Positions 45,478 to 56,821 of a DNA stretch of 64,000 nt are shown here, in pieces (position 1 is the stretch's first letter; every line of letters starts with the position of its first letter). Origin of the DNA: Solanum dulcamara (Eukaryota; Streptophyta; Magnoliopsida; Solanales; Solanaceae). The notes below the pieces were generated by a model, which was not told where the DNA came from, made no database searches, and saw nothing but the letters and a program-made list of their open reading frames with translations. Location of the stretch: the NCBI RefSeq assembly GCF_947179165.1, contig NC_077244.1, positions 9,860,449 to 9,924,448 on the forward strand, in the 5' to 3' direction. The position numbers and the translations under genes are program-made.

Positions 45478-48022
45478 TGTCACAACGCGAAATTGGGTGT
45501 GATTACACTCGTCTAACCCATCAAGGCGAATTAGCCTAAGAGTCTAAATACTTCAAAAATAAATGGCAATAAAATCAAAAATGTAAAGTCTAACACGATA
45601 TAGATAAGGATAAGCGAAACATAGATTCTAAACCACCCAAGACTTGGTGTCATATGTACAAGCCACTATTTCGACATAAATGAAAAATGTACAAGTCTAT
45701 ATGTCTCAGTTCTCAAGTAGAACAAAACATAAAGTAAATGGGCGGCGAGAGTCTGTCGAAGAAGACAAGTTGCTACCTCTCACGCGTCCAAAAGCTCTGG
45801 CCAATCAACAGAAGCACTAAGAACAGGAGGTGCCGGACTCAGATCCTACATAAATATAGAAGCAAGTGGTGAACACCAACAACACAGTACTCAGCAAAAT
45901 GAAAACGAAACCCTAAGTAAAACAATGCGGAACACAGGTACTCCTGACATCCCAACCACAATTCTCCACAACTACACACCTACACTCACACAACCCAATC
46001 TATACAGTTTATATTACAATTATACCAGAATACTAGACAGTCCATAAGTAGAGAGTACATATACGTTCTCACCATCATACTCAGCAAACACAGGAAATCT
46101 CAATCATAATCAAACACAGAATGAAATAGATGCAAATGCAATGTCAAATAATCGTGATGCATGTCTATCCTATGATACACATCCGATGATCACCTTAGAT
46201 CGAAACTATGGGGGCCTCACACAGACTATGTATCTGTCGGAAAAGACCTCGACTATAACATCCATTGGTAAAGACCTCGGTCAATATCTTCCGAAAAAGA
46301 CCTCGACCATATATCCGCTGAAAAAACCTCGACAGCCGGAAGAGACCTCAATAAATCACCTCGACCGTAGAAACCTCACTCCTAATATCTAGTATCTCAT
46401 TTATATCATTTCTCAGCCATCAATGATAAGTATATGCACAAGTAATGAGTGAAACAGGATAAATATTCACATATAATGTCATATAGTCCACAATCACACA
46501 ATAAGCCAATGTCTCGTAATTCACAATATTTAGACAATTACCCCTATTCGAATTTCATTATCACACTTCAAATCATATAATTTAACTCAATCTAATGATC
46601 CAACACACCCTAATTCTCTCACATAGGAAAATACAAGGTTCATCATACTTAACAAAGGCTAGAATTTTACTTGCCTTAGCCAAAAGTCACGAACAATCCG
46701 AACTCAAAGATTTTTCCCTTTGACGATACTCCAAATCACCATAATCTAATCAAATATAGACTCACAGTCATATTTCGAAGCTATTGACACTAAAATCAAG
46801 CAATTCGGGTGAAAAGGGAAAATGATCAAAAATTCCATATCGAAAATCGAACTCGAAATCTGATTATTTTTAGATGAAAATGTTCCTCAAGTAATCATGA
46901 ATCTAATGGTGAAAAACATTTAAAATCGAGGTTGAAAGGAGTTCAAAATCCCCATTTCTCCTTCAAAAGTCCATGTTCAAGAAAACCTACAATTTTCAAT
47001 TTGAAATTCACAATTTGAAGTTAAAATTCGAAAATATTCAATGGAAATTGAAGGAAAGTGTTAGAAATACATCATCCAAAAGTTTTGTCATGATAAACCT
47101 CAAAGAAATCGCCTAAACCGATCTTGAAAATATTAAAAATGGTGAAAACACCTTAAACCTCGTCTAAACCCTCTCCGATGCTGCTTTAGCGATTGGACCT
47201 TCACTTTAGCGGAGGTTTGCTTAAGGGATCCTAGTTTTCTTTCACAAACCCCACCTAAGTGAGCCCCTTCTCTTAAGCGATGGGTATTGCTTAAGTGAAG
47301 GTTCTCTTTAGCGAACCTGATCTGCTTATGCGGACCCTATATCAGCACCAGTAAAAGAATGAGCTAAGTCACAATTCAAGCCTCCAATAGGACCCTCGAG
47401 ATTCGTTCGGAACGCCGTATACACAAACCATATATGCGATCCTACTAAATTCAACGTTCCGGACTCAACGGAATCATCAAAATTTAAATTCGAGGCCTCT
47501 TTGACCCAAAATCCTATAAATCACAACTAAATTAGTTTCGGTACTTGAAATATCCAAAATACCTTCGGGACTTCTAAAAATTATAACTAATCAATTCCTA
47601 ACATTAGAATCACCTCTCAAAATCATTAGAACCATCAGAAATCCAATCCGAGCACTCGAACCCCAAATATTGACAAAGTCAAATTTGAATCAAACATTAA
47701 ATCAATTCCCAACTCCGGATCTAAAATCCAGGTTTCAACTCCAAATCTGGTGCCGACAACTCTCATAGACTACTTTTCATATCCTGAAATTGATGGAATC
47801 AATGGATTTTCATTCTGAGACTTAAAACTCCAAATGACTCTGAAACTCGAAATTTGACAACTTAAGCCTTTAAAGCCCATTTCTCAACAAAACCTCAACT
47901 TTTCACAAGATTTCCAAAAACTAATTTTCAGCCTCAACCAAAAGTGACTCGGAGAAACTAACGGGAGGGGTAAAATAATAGTTTTATCAAATATGTTAAA
48001 AATGACCCCCGGAATTATTACA
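45478..48022 (-). repeat. 3' LTR of chromovirus C
   Basis: Plus-strand ends tgtcacaacgcg and aattattaca; on the minus strand TGTAATAATTCC...GTGACA. The inner end abuts cgaggacgaacatgg on the minus strand, the usual chromovirus 3' leader. 47332-48022 matches 49841-50530. The flanks ccatg (45473-45477) and ccata (50531-50535) agree at four of five bases. The open frame at 46141 falls in a run of acctcga repeats and is not a gene. Confidence 0.9.
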
Positions 48023-49840
48023 TCATCCACTACTAAAAACCATGTTCGTCCTCGGATATAGAGCAACGAACATACCTGGAGTCTCAAAAAGATGGGGTAA
48101 CGGGCCCGTATGTTTGGCTCTAACTTCCATGTAGCCTCTCCCACGGGCTGATGCCGCCACTGGAACTTCACTGAAGCTATCGCCTTAGTCCTCAATTTCT
48201 TGACCTACCTTTCCAAAATAGCCATAGACTCATCCTCATATTCCAAATTTGGTCTCAACTCAACAGAACCATGAAAAATCATATGAGACTCATCTAGAAT
48301 GTAGCGCGTAGCATCGAGACATGAAATATTGGATGCACAAAGGATAGACTAGGTTGAAAGGCAAGTCTGAAGGCCACCTCTCCCACTCGATCTAAGATCT
48401 CAAAAGTGCCGATGAACCTAGGTTTGAGTCTGCCCTTCCTCCTAAACCCCATGACACCATTCAAGGGAGAGACCCTCAACCATACCTGGTCACCGACCAT
48501 GAACACCAAAGGATGAACCCGCCAATCAGCATAGCTCTTTTGGAGACTCTGAGCTGTCAACCGAACCCTCTCCATGGCATCTCTTAGCAGATTAGTGTGT
48601 GATAGCCGCCACAGAATCAAACAATCCAATGAGCGATCTATATCTCCGGCCATACAAGGCCTCAAAAGAAGCCATTTGGATGCTGGAATGGTAACTATTA
48701 TTGTAAGCGAACTCCGCCTGGGGAGAAAAGTACTGATCCCATCGAGCACCAAAATTAATCACACATTCCCGTAGCATATCCTCAAACACTCGAATAGTCC
48801 TCTCAGACTGTTTGTCCGTCTGAGGGTGGAATGCGGTACTCAGATCCAATTGGGTACCCAACCTACGCTGCACGACCTCTTAGAAGTGAGATGTGAACAA
48901 TAAGCCCCGATTCGATATGATAAAAATAGGATCTCCATGAAGTCTAGCTTTCTGACTAATATAGAGCTGAGCCAACCTCTCTGCTGTGAAATTAACCTTA
49001 ACCAGAATGAAATGTGTAGATTTGGTCAATTGATCGACCAAAACCCAAACAAATACTCCCACGGTAGTGGGCAAAGTTACCACAAAATCCATTGCGATCC
49101 TCTTCCACTTCCAAGTGGGAATATACATCCTCTAAAACTCACTCCCGGTCTTCTAGTGCTCACACTTAACCTGCTGGCATGTCAAACACTTAGACACAAA
49201 CTCAGCGATGTCCTTCTTCATACCACACCACTAATAGTGCTGACACAAGTCGTGATACATCTTTGTTATCCCTAGATTAGAGTGCAATGGGCTTCCTCAA
49301 GTATTAATTTGACCAACTCTCCCACCTTGGGTATATAAATGCGACCCACAATCCTCAAAACACCTTCAGAATCAAGCACTGTTTCCTTGGATTCGCCTCT
49401 CGTCACCTTGTCTCGAATGAGGCACAACTTCTCATCCTCAAATTGCCTCTCTCGGATCTGATCCTTCAAAGAAGAGGTGGCCTCTATGAAATCAAACACT
49501 CAACCCTCATCAAAAAGTTGCAATCTCACCAACCCATTGGCCAATCTTTCAACATCTCTAGCCAAGGGTCGCTCCTCAGCTCGAATAACTGCAAGACTTC
49601 TCATGCTAGAAGTCTTCCTACTCAATGCATCGGCCACCATATTGGCCTTCTCGGGGTGACATAGAATGGTCAAATCATAATCCTTAAGAAGTTCAACCCA
49701 CCTTTTTTACCTCAAATTCAAGTCCCACTGGCTGAAGATGTATTGTAGACTCCGGTGATCGATGAATATCTCACAATAAACTCCATACAAATAATGCCGC
49801 CATAACTTCAAAACAAAAATAACCGCCGCAAACTCTAAGA
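48023..49840 (-). pseudogene. Chromovirus C: RNase H end and integrase, deletion derivative
   Basis: From 49840 downward: [44 protein letters not shown] RNase H end, then the linker RERQFEDEKLCLIRDKV (49499-49272). The integrase has TCQQVKCEH, RIAMDFVVTLP (first Asp kept), FIISNRGLLFTSHF (second Asp is Asn, 48910-48912), LDLSTAFHPQTDKQSERTIR (Glu kept), YNNSYHSSIQMASFEALYGR and the C-terminal WLRVSPLNGVMGFRRKGRLK and RFIGTFEILDRVGEVAF. Stops break it at several places. Gag, protease, RT and most of the 5' LTR have been deleted upstream of 49840. Confidence 0.9.
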
Positions 49841-50530
49841 GGACCTTGCATCAGCACCAGCACAAGAATGAGCTAAGTCATAACTCAAGCCTCTGATCCA
49901 ACCCTCGGGATTTGTTTGGAACCCCGTATACACAAATCATATATGCAACCCTACTAAATTTAACATTCCGGAATCAATGGAATCATCGAAATTTGAATTT
50001 GAGACCTCCTTGACATGAAATCCGTTAAGTCGCAACTAAACTAGTTTCGACACTTGAAATATCTAAAATACCCTCGGGACTTCTAAAAATTATAATGAAG
50101 TCATTTCTAGTGTTAGAATCACCTTCCGAAACCATTGGAACCATCAGAAATCCAATCCGAGCATCCAAACCCCAAATGTTGACCAAAGTGAAACTTGGAT
50201 CAAACTTTATCTCAATTTCCAGCCCCGGATCTAAAATCCACGTTTCAACTCCAAATTTGGTTCCAATAACTCTCCTAAACTACTTTCTACATCCCGAAAT
50301 CGAAGGAATCGACGGATTTTTATTCCGAGACTCAAAACTTCAAACTTCAAAACTCAAAATTTGACAACTTAAGCCCTTAAAGCCTATTTCTCAAGCGAAA
50401 ACTCAACTTTTCACAAAATTTCCAAAAACTAACTTTCAGACTCAACCAAAAGTGACTCGGGAAAACTAATGAGAGGGGTAAAACGATAATTTTATCAAAA
50501 TTTTTGAAAATGACTCTCAGGGTCATTACA
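49841..50530 (-). repeat. 5' LTR fragment of chromovirus C
   Basis: Matches 47332-48022 (shared atcagcaccag, aagaatgagctaagtca, cgtatacacaaa). On the minus strand this is the outer ~690 bp of the LTR beginning TGTAATGACCC. It joins RNase H at 49840/49841 within a ggacc sequence that also occurs at the corresponding LTR position, so the internal deletion probably used short homology. Confidence 0.9.
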
Positions 50531-50810
50531 CCATACGTAATGAAATAGAATAATTTAATTCATTAATTTTAAAATTTTGCTCTACCTTTGTTAAAAAGGA
50601 AAAAAACGGAGATACTAAATTCCCCATGGGATTCTCTTTGGTTTGAAAATTGAGCACTTTTCTTTAATTATCTTTTACATGATATTTGATATTTATATTA
50701 AGATCCAATTAAATATAAATTCATTTATTATAGAACTTATTTTTTGAGGTAACACTTTTATTATGATTTTTTTTCTTTTATTTTAAATGATCTAAATTTT
50801 AAATCTCTAA

Positions 50811-52094
50811 GAGATATATGTCAAAAACACACCTAAATTATCTTTTTTTTTAGTTTCATACCTAAACTATTAGAAGTGTGAGTTTAATACCTAAAGTATT
50901 CCTTATTAGTTTGAGAAACACACCTTAGTGGTGTGTGTAATACACACTCTCTACTCTCTTTATTTTTTGAAAAAACATTGCCACATGACATTCCACATGA
51001 ATAACATATTCCACCTTGATAAAAATTAGACAAATAATTAATATTAGTTAAAAGTTAAAGATTAAAGTATTTCTATCCATAAAAAAGAAATTATTTTTAA
51101 TAAAATAAATTACTTTTTAAAAAAAGAAATTATTTATTTTAAAAATAAAATTTAAAATATTTTTCTCACGCACTCCATCACCTCTCCTCCCCCCCCCCAA
51201 CAAAAAAATTCCCGTCCTTTTATTTTTTGAAATTTTTTTTAAAAAATTATAAAATATTTTTTAAAAAATTCATATTTCACCCCCCTCTCCCCACTCCTTC
51301 CTAAAATATTTTCTTATTTTTATTTTAAAAAAAAATTATACCCACCGCATCTAACCCTCCGCTCTTAATTTATATATATTTTTTTATATTTTTCTCTTTT
51401 TGTGTTAAATATGTACATATATTTTTAGGGAATTAATTTTTTCTACTTGCGCACCGAATATAACAGAAATAAAAATTTTATTTTAAGAAAAGTCTTGCGG
51501 CAAGTAAAAAATACTTTTCTAAAATCATATGTATATATCTAACACAAAACGAGAAAAATTTTTGAAAGCGGAGGGTTAGGTAGGGCGGGTTAATTTTTTT
51601 TTTTTAAAAAATAAAAATATCTAAATTATTATTTGAAGGGGGAGGGAGATGAAGTAAGAATTTTTTTAAAAAAACTTTTATAAAAGAAATTTAATAAATA
51701 AAAATAAAACTAAAAAATTGGGATGGGGTTGGGGGAGGTATGGTGAGAGAAAGTGGTGGATGATGTAAGAAAACTATTTTATATTTTATTTTATAAATTA
51801 TTTAGGGCGGAAGATAGTAATACTTTAATTTTAATTTTAATTTTAACTAATTCTAATAATTTATTTAATTTTTATTAATATGAAATGTTTTTTCTATGTG
51901 GAGTGTAATGTGACAAATTTTTTTAAATGAAAGAGAGAGTGTAATACACACATCATGATGAGCGTGGAATAAAAGAGAGAGATGTGTTTCTCAAACTAAT
52001 AAGTGATAGTTTAGGTATGAAACTCACACTCCAATAGTTTTTGTATGAAACTCAAGAAAGGGGATAGTTCAGGTGTGTTTTTGATACTTATCTC
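50811..52094. mobile_element. Mutator-type fold-back element, 1284 bp
   Basis: Ends gagatatatgtcaaaaacac and, in reverse, gagataagtatcaaaaacac are flanked by 9-bp repeats aatctctaa (50802-50810) and agtctctaa (52095-52103), eight of nine identical. A 9-bp duplication is the Mutator signature. The two halves pair over nearly the whole length: ctaaactattagaagtgtga against its reverse near 52030, and accctccgctctt at 51353 against aagcggagggtta near 51567. No transposase. The centre is near 51450. Confidence 0.85.
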
Positions 52095-52154
52095 AGTCTC
52101 TAAGTAAAAATGATAAGATCGTAATTATTTCACCGCAATTTATGTGGATAAAAT

Positions 52155-52761
52155 TAGGGGTGAGCATGATCTAGTACTGAAAAGTTCTCTTCGGTAATTT
52201 TGATTTAGGATTTTTAAAAATACTATACCATTACCATACGTATGATTCGGTATTTTAAAGTTCGATTTCGATATTTTATGGTACGATAAATCGACTACCA
52301 TAGTTTGGTCAACTTCAAGTCTTCAACTTACATATATTTGTATAATAAACTATTATGATTTTGACTTTTCAAGAAACGCCTCAATTATATCTTACTAATA
52401 TCTTATACATGTAAAAAAAATTCAAAATAAAGTACAAACAATTCTCTTTGTTAAATAATCACCCAAAAAGAATATTTAAATAAAAATAGAGTAATCAAAA
52501 TGTTAACGTCTAAATAATTAGTTACTATTTTATATATTTGCTAATATTATATAATTACATATATATGAATTTCATGTAACTATATACTTTGATATTGTAT
52601 TTGATTTTTTGATATTTTAATTTTTTTTTATAAATATCAAATATCATATCGAATATCAAACTTATTACAAATACATACCAAATACCATAAAATCTAAATT
52701 ACAATACTAAAAAATTTAATTTTGATATGATATTAGTATCTACCATATGAGGCCACCGCTA
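52155..52761. mobile_element. hAT-type MITE, 607 bp
   Basis: Left end TAGGGGTGAGCATGAT and right end, in reverse, TAGCGGTGGCCTCAT. They are flanked by a perfect 8-bp direct duplication GATAAAAT (52147-52154 and 52762-52769). An 8-bp target and TAGGGGTG ends are characteristic of hAT elements. The inside contains cggtattttaaagttcg-type text and its loose reverse (ataccataaaatctaaatt). No coding region. Confidence 0.9.
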
Positions 52762-55700
52762 GATAAAATTGAAACACTTCCGATATGCATAATGTCCTTT
52801 GCACGAAGCACTAGACGAATCTTGTGTTTGATTTCCCAACCTCATTAGAACCTTCCCTTCTTCCCAAATCAAATCAATACTTCATCATTCTCAATGTCAC
52901 CACATTAATAAGTGAAAACTTATATAATTTTTTTACACCAACTATAGTGAAATGTTGTCGAGTATTTTATAAAAATTAAAAAAATAAATTGAGGGTGAAT
53001 AAGTATTTATCTATTCATAATACTATCTTTTAAAAGTTTTACACAATTTAAGCATATTTTAAAATATTAATCATCAGAATATTTATCTAAATGATTTACA
53101 CACATTAATCTCTTTTATACATTTTACTTATAACACTCTTAACTCATTAAAACAGTAAAGACAAAGCTATTTTAATTTGTTTATCTGTTTCAACTTATTT
53201 TTTTACTTTGATTGGTTAGGAAGTCAAAACAAATTTAAAAAGACAAAAAAATTATTAAATTAAACTAAAAATATTTATAATGCCACAACCATTTTAATCT
53301 TATGAATTATAATCTTAAATATGCAGTGGATTAATATCTCAATTAATTGATTATTTAAATTTTCAGCTTACTGATAAGGTCGTATTTAGTGTTTCTGTCT
53401 AACGTATATAAGACTACTTTTACATCGGGTCTATTAAATATTTGAATAACTTTATAATGAAGAAACTGTCGTGGGAAGGAAAATGCATGCATATTTTTAT
53501 TTATTTATTTATTGCTTAGCAAAAAAAAGCATGAAGATGCTTTTCTTCATAGGAGATGTCAAGTACTGTTGTTCTAATTTGTAAGGTGAAGCTCGGTTTA
53601 CTAAACATTCCACATCAGTCCCCCACTATCAGTGTATAATACTGTATGTTTCAATTGACCAGTCAACCTTCATTCATTTCCCTGGGCCTATTGTGTTCCA
53701 TGTGCCCCCACCATTCCTACTTTATATTTTTTTATTTCAATTTATGTGTGATAATAATTAATAAATATTTAAATAGGTGGTTTCATTTCATAATTTGAAA
53801 TTATGAAATAAAATTAGTGTTTGTATACGAGATAAAATCTCAAATTTTTTAAAAAGTTTGATTTAAAAATTTTATATCATAATTGCATATTTTTAAATAT
53901 AAAATTTAATCCACACACTTATATTTTGTTAAAAAAACTCCATTTTGTATATACATAGATTTTTATGAGAATATCAAAAGGAATGAAATATTTACAAAAT
54001 ATGAACATGATGATATATTTACTAAAGATATTGACTAATAATTGAGTCAAAAGCAAAAAGGAATATACCACAATTCATGTTTAATTTTATCTTTTTATTG
54101 AATTAGAGTTAGATCAATAAATATATTTTTTTAGAATAACATTTTTGATAATGTATTATACTTTAGTTGTAATTTTTCCGACTGCTACATGAAACATCTA
54201 AATTGAAAGAATTAAAAATGGAAATTGGGGACGAGGAAAAAGCCATTATCATTGGATCCAAAGACAATCCATTCGCAGCAGTGGCATCAATAATTGATCT
54301 TTTGATTGTTTTCTTTTATGATTATGATGATTTACGTTACATAAGAAGTATCACTAACATACACCCTCCGTTTTATATTTACTTACAACATTGACTTGAC
54401 ATAATTCTTTATAATAATTTTATTTTATTATTTTAATTTATTTGATAAATAAAATTATTGGTTCAAAAAGTGCTATATTTATTTGGAGGGAAATTTTACC
54501 CTAATTTAGGATTCTAATTCATACCGATCTTGAAAAGAAAAAGAATGTGATCAATCATTAATTATGTGATCAGCATTTGATCGTTTGGAATCTATAATTG
54601 GATTGTTTAATGAAACAATATAAAGATACATGTTCCTTTTATCTACTCCGTTGCGATATATCTTTCAAATAAATGTTAAGTTGGAATTTTATTTTTATGA
54701 GTTTTGAATTTTATAACGATAATTTAAAGTGATAGTAATTAAATTTTAAATTTAATATTTATATCTATTTAATAAATTTATTAACACAAATAAATATAAT
54801 ATTTAAAAAAATCTATTGAATTTGATGGAACCCATAAGTACTACGCTGTCCGTCTCATATTAATTACGTGAAGATAAATTATAACACGTCATTTTAGTTA
54901 TGAAAGAATTTTATGTTTAGCACTTCTTATAGTTAGACAAACAAATATTCAGAGAAAAATACAGAAGGAAGCAGCATCAACTTTTTTTTTATTTTTTATT
55001 CGATGTCCAATATTTATATTAGAGTCTGATAAAATTTAGATTTACATCAGAAAGTCCACATTAAAAAATAAGATACTTCCTAATAAAACGATTTCGTACT
55101 CAAAAAATTCAAACTTAAAATCTCTAATTAACAATAAACGAATACTTACCTTTCTACTGCGATCTTCGTTGGTTCAACAACTTTTTACTTAGCTCATGAT
55201 TAGTTTTTTTCTTTTAGAAGATAATTTTGCTGGCATAACAGAAATGACATGGGCAAAACAATTAGGTGAGCTTGCATAATAAGACAAAATATGAGGTTTA
55301 CATCATCAATCACACCCTTACTTTTTTATTTTCTGTTTTTATTTGGTATTTTGTGTTTCTTATTCGAAGAGTGATATCTACTCTTATTTTGGGATAGAAT
55401 AATTTGGATTCATATTAAAAGATTATTTTTAATTTTAATTTTGACACTTAATATTAAATTTGTTCTATTTCAACTCTTTAACTCCATCTTTTTATGTATC
55501 ATTTAAATACAAGATAGTTATTTTTATTTATACTACTCATGAACTACAATTTCGGACTTTAAAATTTGACACACATTCGTTTAATTTTAGTAAAAAAAAT
55601 TTAAAATAACGAATATTTGTTGATTTTCTTTTTATAATTTTTATGTGAAAAATAACCAATGAAAGTGCATTGGTTTATTTTAAAAATAAATCACTGACAA

Positions 55701-56560
55701 TTCAACGTAATCCAATTGATTTTAGCATTTTAATAGTGTTATTAAAAATAAATTAGAGTCCTTTTATTTTTACCCATATTAAAGATGAGCTCTTTTTATT
55801 TGTAATGGAGCTGAGTAAGAAATTTAAAAAGTGAATATTTGAATCAAACCTAGATGATATAAATAATATGAAAAAAATAAAATGTCTAGTGTTACTTAAT
55901 TGGAGTTCATATCTTTTTGTTATATATATATTATCATGCAATAATTAATTTTATATCGAATAATATTTTTTATATTTAAAATAATCCTCGTCTGTTTCAA
56001 TTATATAACTTATATAACAATAAATTAGAGTCCTTCAAATATATTTTAATTATTTTTTTAATAATTTAATTTTAAAATATTCACTTTTATCTTTCCCAGA
56101 ATAATTCAGTCACACAAATATCTCGAAGGTATTGTTGTACTTCCCATGCTATTTGGTCCCACAAACTCGTTAAAATTTCAATACTATCATGATTCATGTG
56201 AACATTGCTTTATATGCGTGCTGAGGACTAGTACTTAGTTAAATATACACGAATCCCCATAAGCTTCTACTATCAATATAATATTCTCTCTCATATTCAA
56301 TTGTGGTGTAGGGTCGAAGAGGTTCATTTCCTTTTATTTCAAGTTATATAATATGGTTTAAAATTTTAAAAATGAAATAATTTAATTTTAATTATGAATT
56401 TAAATATGAATTTTTAAAATAAAATTTATATATTTAAATTTATCAAAAATATACAATATAAATTGAAATGGAAAAATATTATTTTACAAAAAATTATGAA
56501 TTTTTTTATGTACTTACTTTTTTTTATATTTTAAACATTTTATAAAAAGTTCAACATGCA
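52762..56560. other. AT-rich intergenic spacer
   Basis: No gene, RNA or complete element was found in about 3.8 kb. It holds a short (TTTA)n run at about 53497-53512, several isolated Stowaway-like phrases (ccctccgttttatatttac at 54363, gtccgtctcatattaatta at 54849), and an open frame at 54203-54394 (MKELKMEIGDEEKAIIIGSK) with no recognisable domain. The last few hundred bases are presumably upstream regulatory DNA of the Dof gene. Confidence 0.5.
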
Positions 56561-56603
56561 CTAACCCACACCTCTTCTCGTATCTCTCTCTTTTGTATGT
56601 GTG

Positions 56604-56613
56604 TATAAATATA
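56604..56613 (+). promoter_or_regulatory. TATA box of the Dof gene
   Basis: tataaatata preceded by a CT-rich stretch (tctcgtatctctctc) lies 209-218 bp before the predicted start codon. Transcription would begin near 56635, giving a 5' leader of about 185 nt. Placement is by motif only. Confidence 0.6.
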
Positions 56614-56821
56614 TGGAGTTGAGAGAGTAGTGGTGGGCATAAGTTAATAATCTTGGCTTTTGCATATGATTTACTCTATATATCTCCTTTCATTTAATTC
56701 CACTCCAAATTATTCCCACTTCTTTATTCTTCAAAGTTTCTCACATCAATTTTCTCAGATATATATTCAGAGTTTTGATTAATTAACTCTAATATATATA
56801 TTGAGAAGAATTGTACATGAT

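Noticed and set aside
46141..46392. 83-codon open frame
   Set aside because: Lies in the LTR of chromovirus C over a run of acctcga-type repeats.
54203..54394. 63-codon small protein gene
   Set aside because: No recognisable motif or conserved context; likely a chance frame.
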